NCBI GenBank assembly: GCA_002293605.1
Contig: DBDO01000105.1
Location: 4,917 to 11,581 of the forward strand
Reading direction: 5' to 3'
Source of the DNA: Desulfovibrionaceae bacterium UBA930
Lineage (GTDB): Bacteria > Desulfobacterota > Desulfovibrionia > Desulfovibrionales > Desulfovibrionaceae
Length of the DNA: 6,665 nucleotides
Below are positions 5,867-6,665 of the stretch, one piece after another. The position numbers were made by a program, and so were the translations under genes. A model generated the notes under the pieces. It was not told the DNA's origin and made no database searches. It saw only the letters and a list, made by a program, of their open reading frames with translations. Each line of letters begins with the position of its first letter. The stretch's first letter is position 1.

Positions 5867-6665
5867 CCCCCTGCCGGGAGTTCCCGTTTAAAAAGCAGCC
5901 GCCAAAGCATATTTTCCCTGGCCGGAACCAGGGAGTTGCCAAGGCCCGGCCCGAAGGACAGGGCCGACACGGGCAGGCCCGTGCTGACAGCGACATTGAC
6001 GATTTGTCCATAGTGCTCTGCCTCGTCCAGCTTGGTCCAGACCAGACTTCCCGCATGCGGCACGCGGTAACGTTCCAGCACGCCGCGCAGTTGCAGGGTT
6101 CCGTAATGCGGCGGCAGGGTCAGGTGCACGGCCAGATCGTCCGGGCCTTCTCCGCAGCGTTCGCCAAGGCCCGCATCAGCAATCAGGGCGGCAAGGCGTC
6201 TGCCCCGGGAAAATCCGGGTAAATCCACTATAACGCGTTCATGTTTTTCCCGCAAAGCCTCGTTCAGCGAGGCCACCAGCTCCAGGGTGCTGGTGGCTTC
6301 CTTGTACGCCATATCGGAAAGTTCGCAGTAGTGCTTGAGCAAAAGGCGTCCGTTCCCCCTGGTGGCGTCCGCGTTGACCATGCAGATGCGGCAGGAGGGC
6401 TCGGCGCGGCGCAAGGCAAGGGCCAGACGCACAGCCACCGAGGTTTTGCCCGCCCCAAAGGGACCGGCCACCATCTGCAAGCGCTGGGGCCAGGCCTCCA
6501 GACTCCAGGGGCGCACAGGGGCCAGCTGGGACAAGGGGCCGAGAATCGAGGCAGCAGGGTCGGCCTGCAAGCGCTGAAACAGATGCAGCACCGCAGCGTC
6601 TTCCACGCCTTCCCTTTGCAAAAATTCAATGGCCAGCCGCTGGCGGGGGGGGAGAAGGTCCAAAC
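5863..6665 (-). CDS. flhF: FlhF, SRP-type GTPase (5' end outside window)
   Basis: Signal-recognition-particle-type GTPase that marks the pole for flagellar assembly. Only the C-terminal 267 codons are inside; the frame is open to the window edge, so the basic N-terminal domain and the true start are missing. Counting from the TTG at 6663, G1 is GPFGAGKTS (67-75), the D-x-x-R element is DATRG (99-103), G3 is DLPGFSRG (147-154), G4 is TKLDE (210-214), and the closing G5 region is LPVSALSFGPGLGNSLVPA (230-248). The order and spacing fit the NG domain of FlhF. Several positions differ from the usual GPTGVGKTT, DTAGR and GQ.VPeD forms. It is followed by flhG, the classic partner, after a short gap. 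A link to flagellar FlhF rather than Ffh or FtsY rests on the flhG/fliA context. Confidence 0.88.
   Translation of the reverse strand, partial: LDLLPPRQRLAIEFLQREGVEDAAVLHLFQRLQADPAASILGPLSQLAPVRPWSLEAWPQRLQMVAGPFGAGKTSVAVRLALALRRAEPSCRICMVNADATRGNGRLLLKHYCELSDMAYKEATSTLELVASLNEALREKHERVIVDLPGFSRGRRLAALIADAGLGERCGEGPDDLAVHLTLPPHYGTLQLRGVLERYRVPHAGSLVWTKLDEAEHYGQIVNVAVSTGLPVSALSFGPGLGNSLVPARENMLWRLLFKRELPAGG

Noticed and set aside
5560..6222. 220-codon + strand open frame across flhG and flhF
   Set aside because: Antisense to conserved motifs of both genes; composition is typical of a shadow frame.

Overview
The window looks like a piece of the flagellar and motility gene cluster of a Desulfovibrio-type sulfate reducer (Desulfobacterota). 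This is judged from protein resemblance and from the gene order flhF - flhG - fliA - cheY - fliL, which I remember from that group. It was not searched against any database. DNA is moderately GC-rich, and the antisense frames are therefore full of long spurious ORFs.

Layout. On the + strand, positions 1-684 hold the C-terminal part of a flagellin gene whose 5' end lies outside the window. Every other gene is on the - strand and converges on it. Read in transcription order (right to left) they are: flhF (5' end cut by the window edge), a possible 32-codon small ORF, flhG, fliA, cheY, fliL, a 118-aa unrecognised hydrophilic protein, a membrane-anchored coiled-coil protein resembling DUF2802, and a two-TM sensor histidine kinase. 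The 685-836 convergent spacer holds three hairpins, one of which is a strong intrinsic terminator for the - strand.

How the genes fit together. FlhF and FlhG are the GTPase/ATPase pair that sets number and position of polar flagella. FliA is sigma-28, which transcribes late genes such as flagellin. CheY carries the chemotaxis signal to the motor switch. FliL is a stator-associated basal-body protein. The DUF2802-like protein and the kinase sit at the end of the same strand after a 162-nt gap. That gap contains a terminator-like stem overlapped by a competing hairpin, so they may be a separately controlled unit.

Points most worth a second look: (1) a 32-codon ORF that fills the flhF-flhG gap and joins both neighbours through 4-nt ATGA overlaps; (2) mutually exclusive hairpins before the DUF2802-like gene; (3) a histidine kinase whose H-box is H-S-V-R-N-P, lacking the usual acidic residue after the phosphorylated His; (4) an FlhF with altered GTPase motifs next to an FlhG without a visible FlhF-activating N-terminal helix; (5) stacked hairpins in the kinase 3' UTR. 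No phage, transposon, CRISPR or RNA gene was seen. I do not see a clearly new multi-gene system here.
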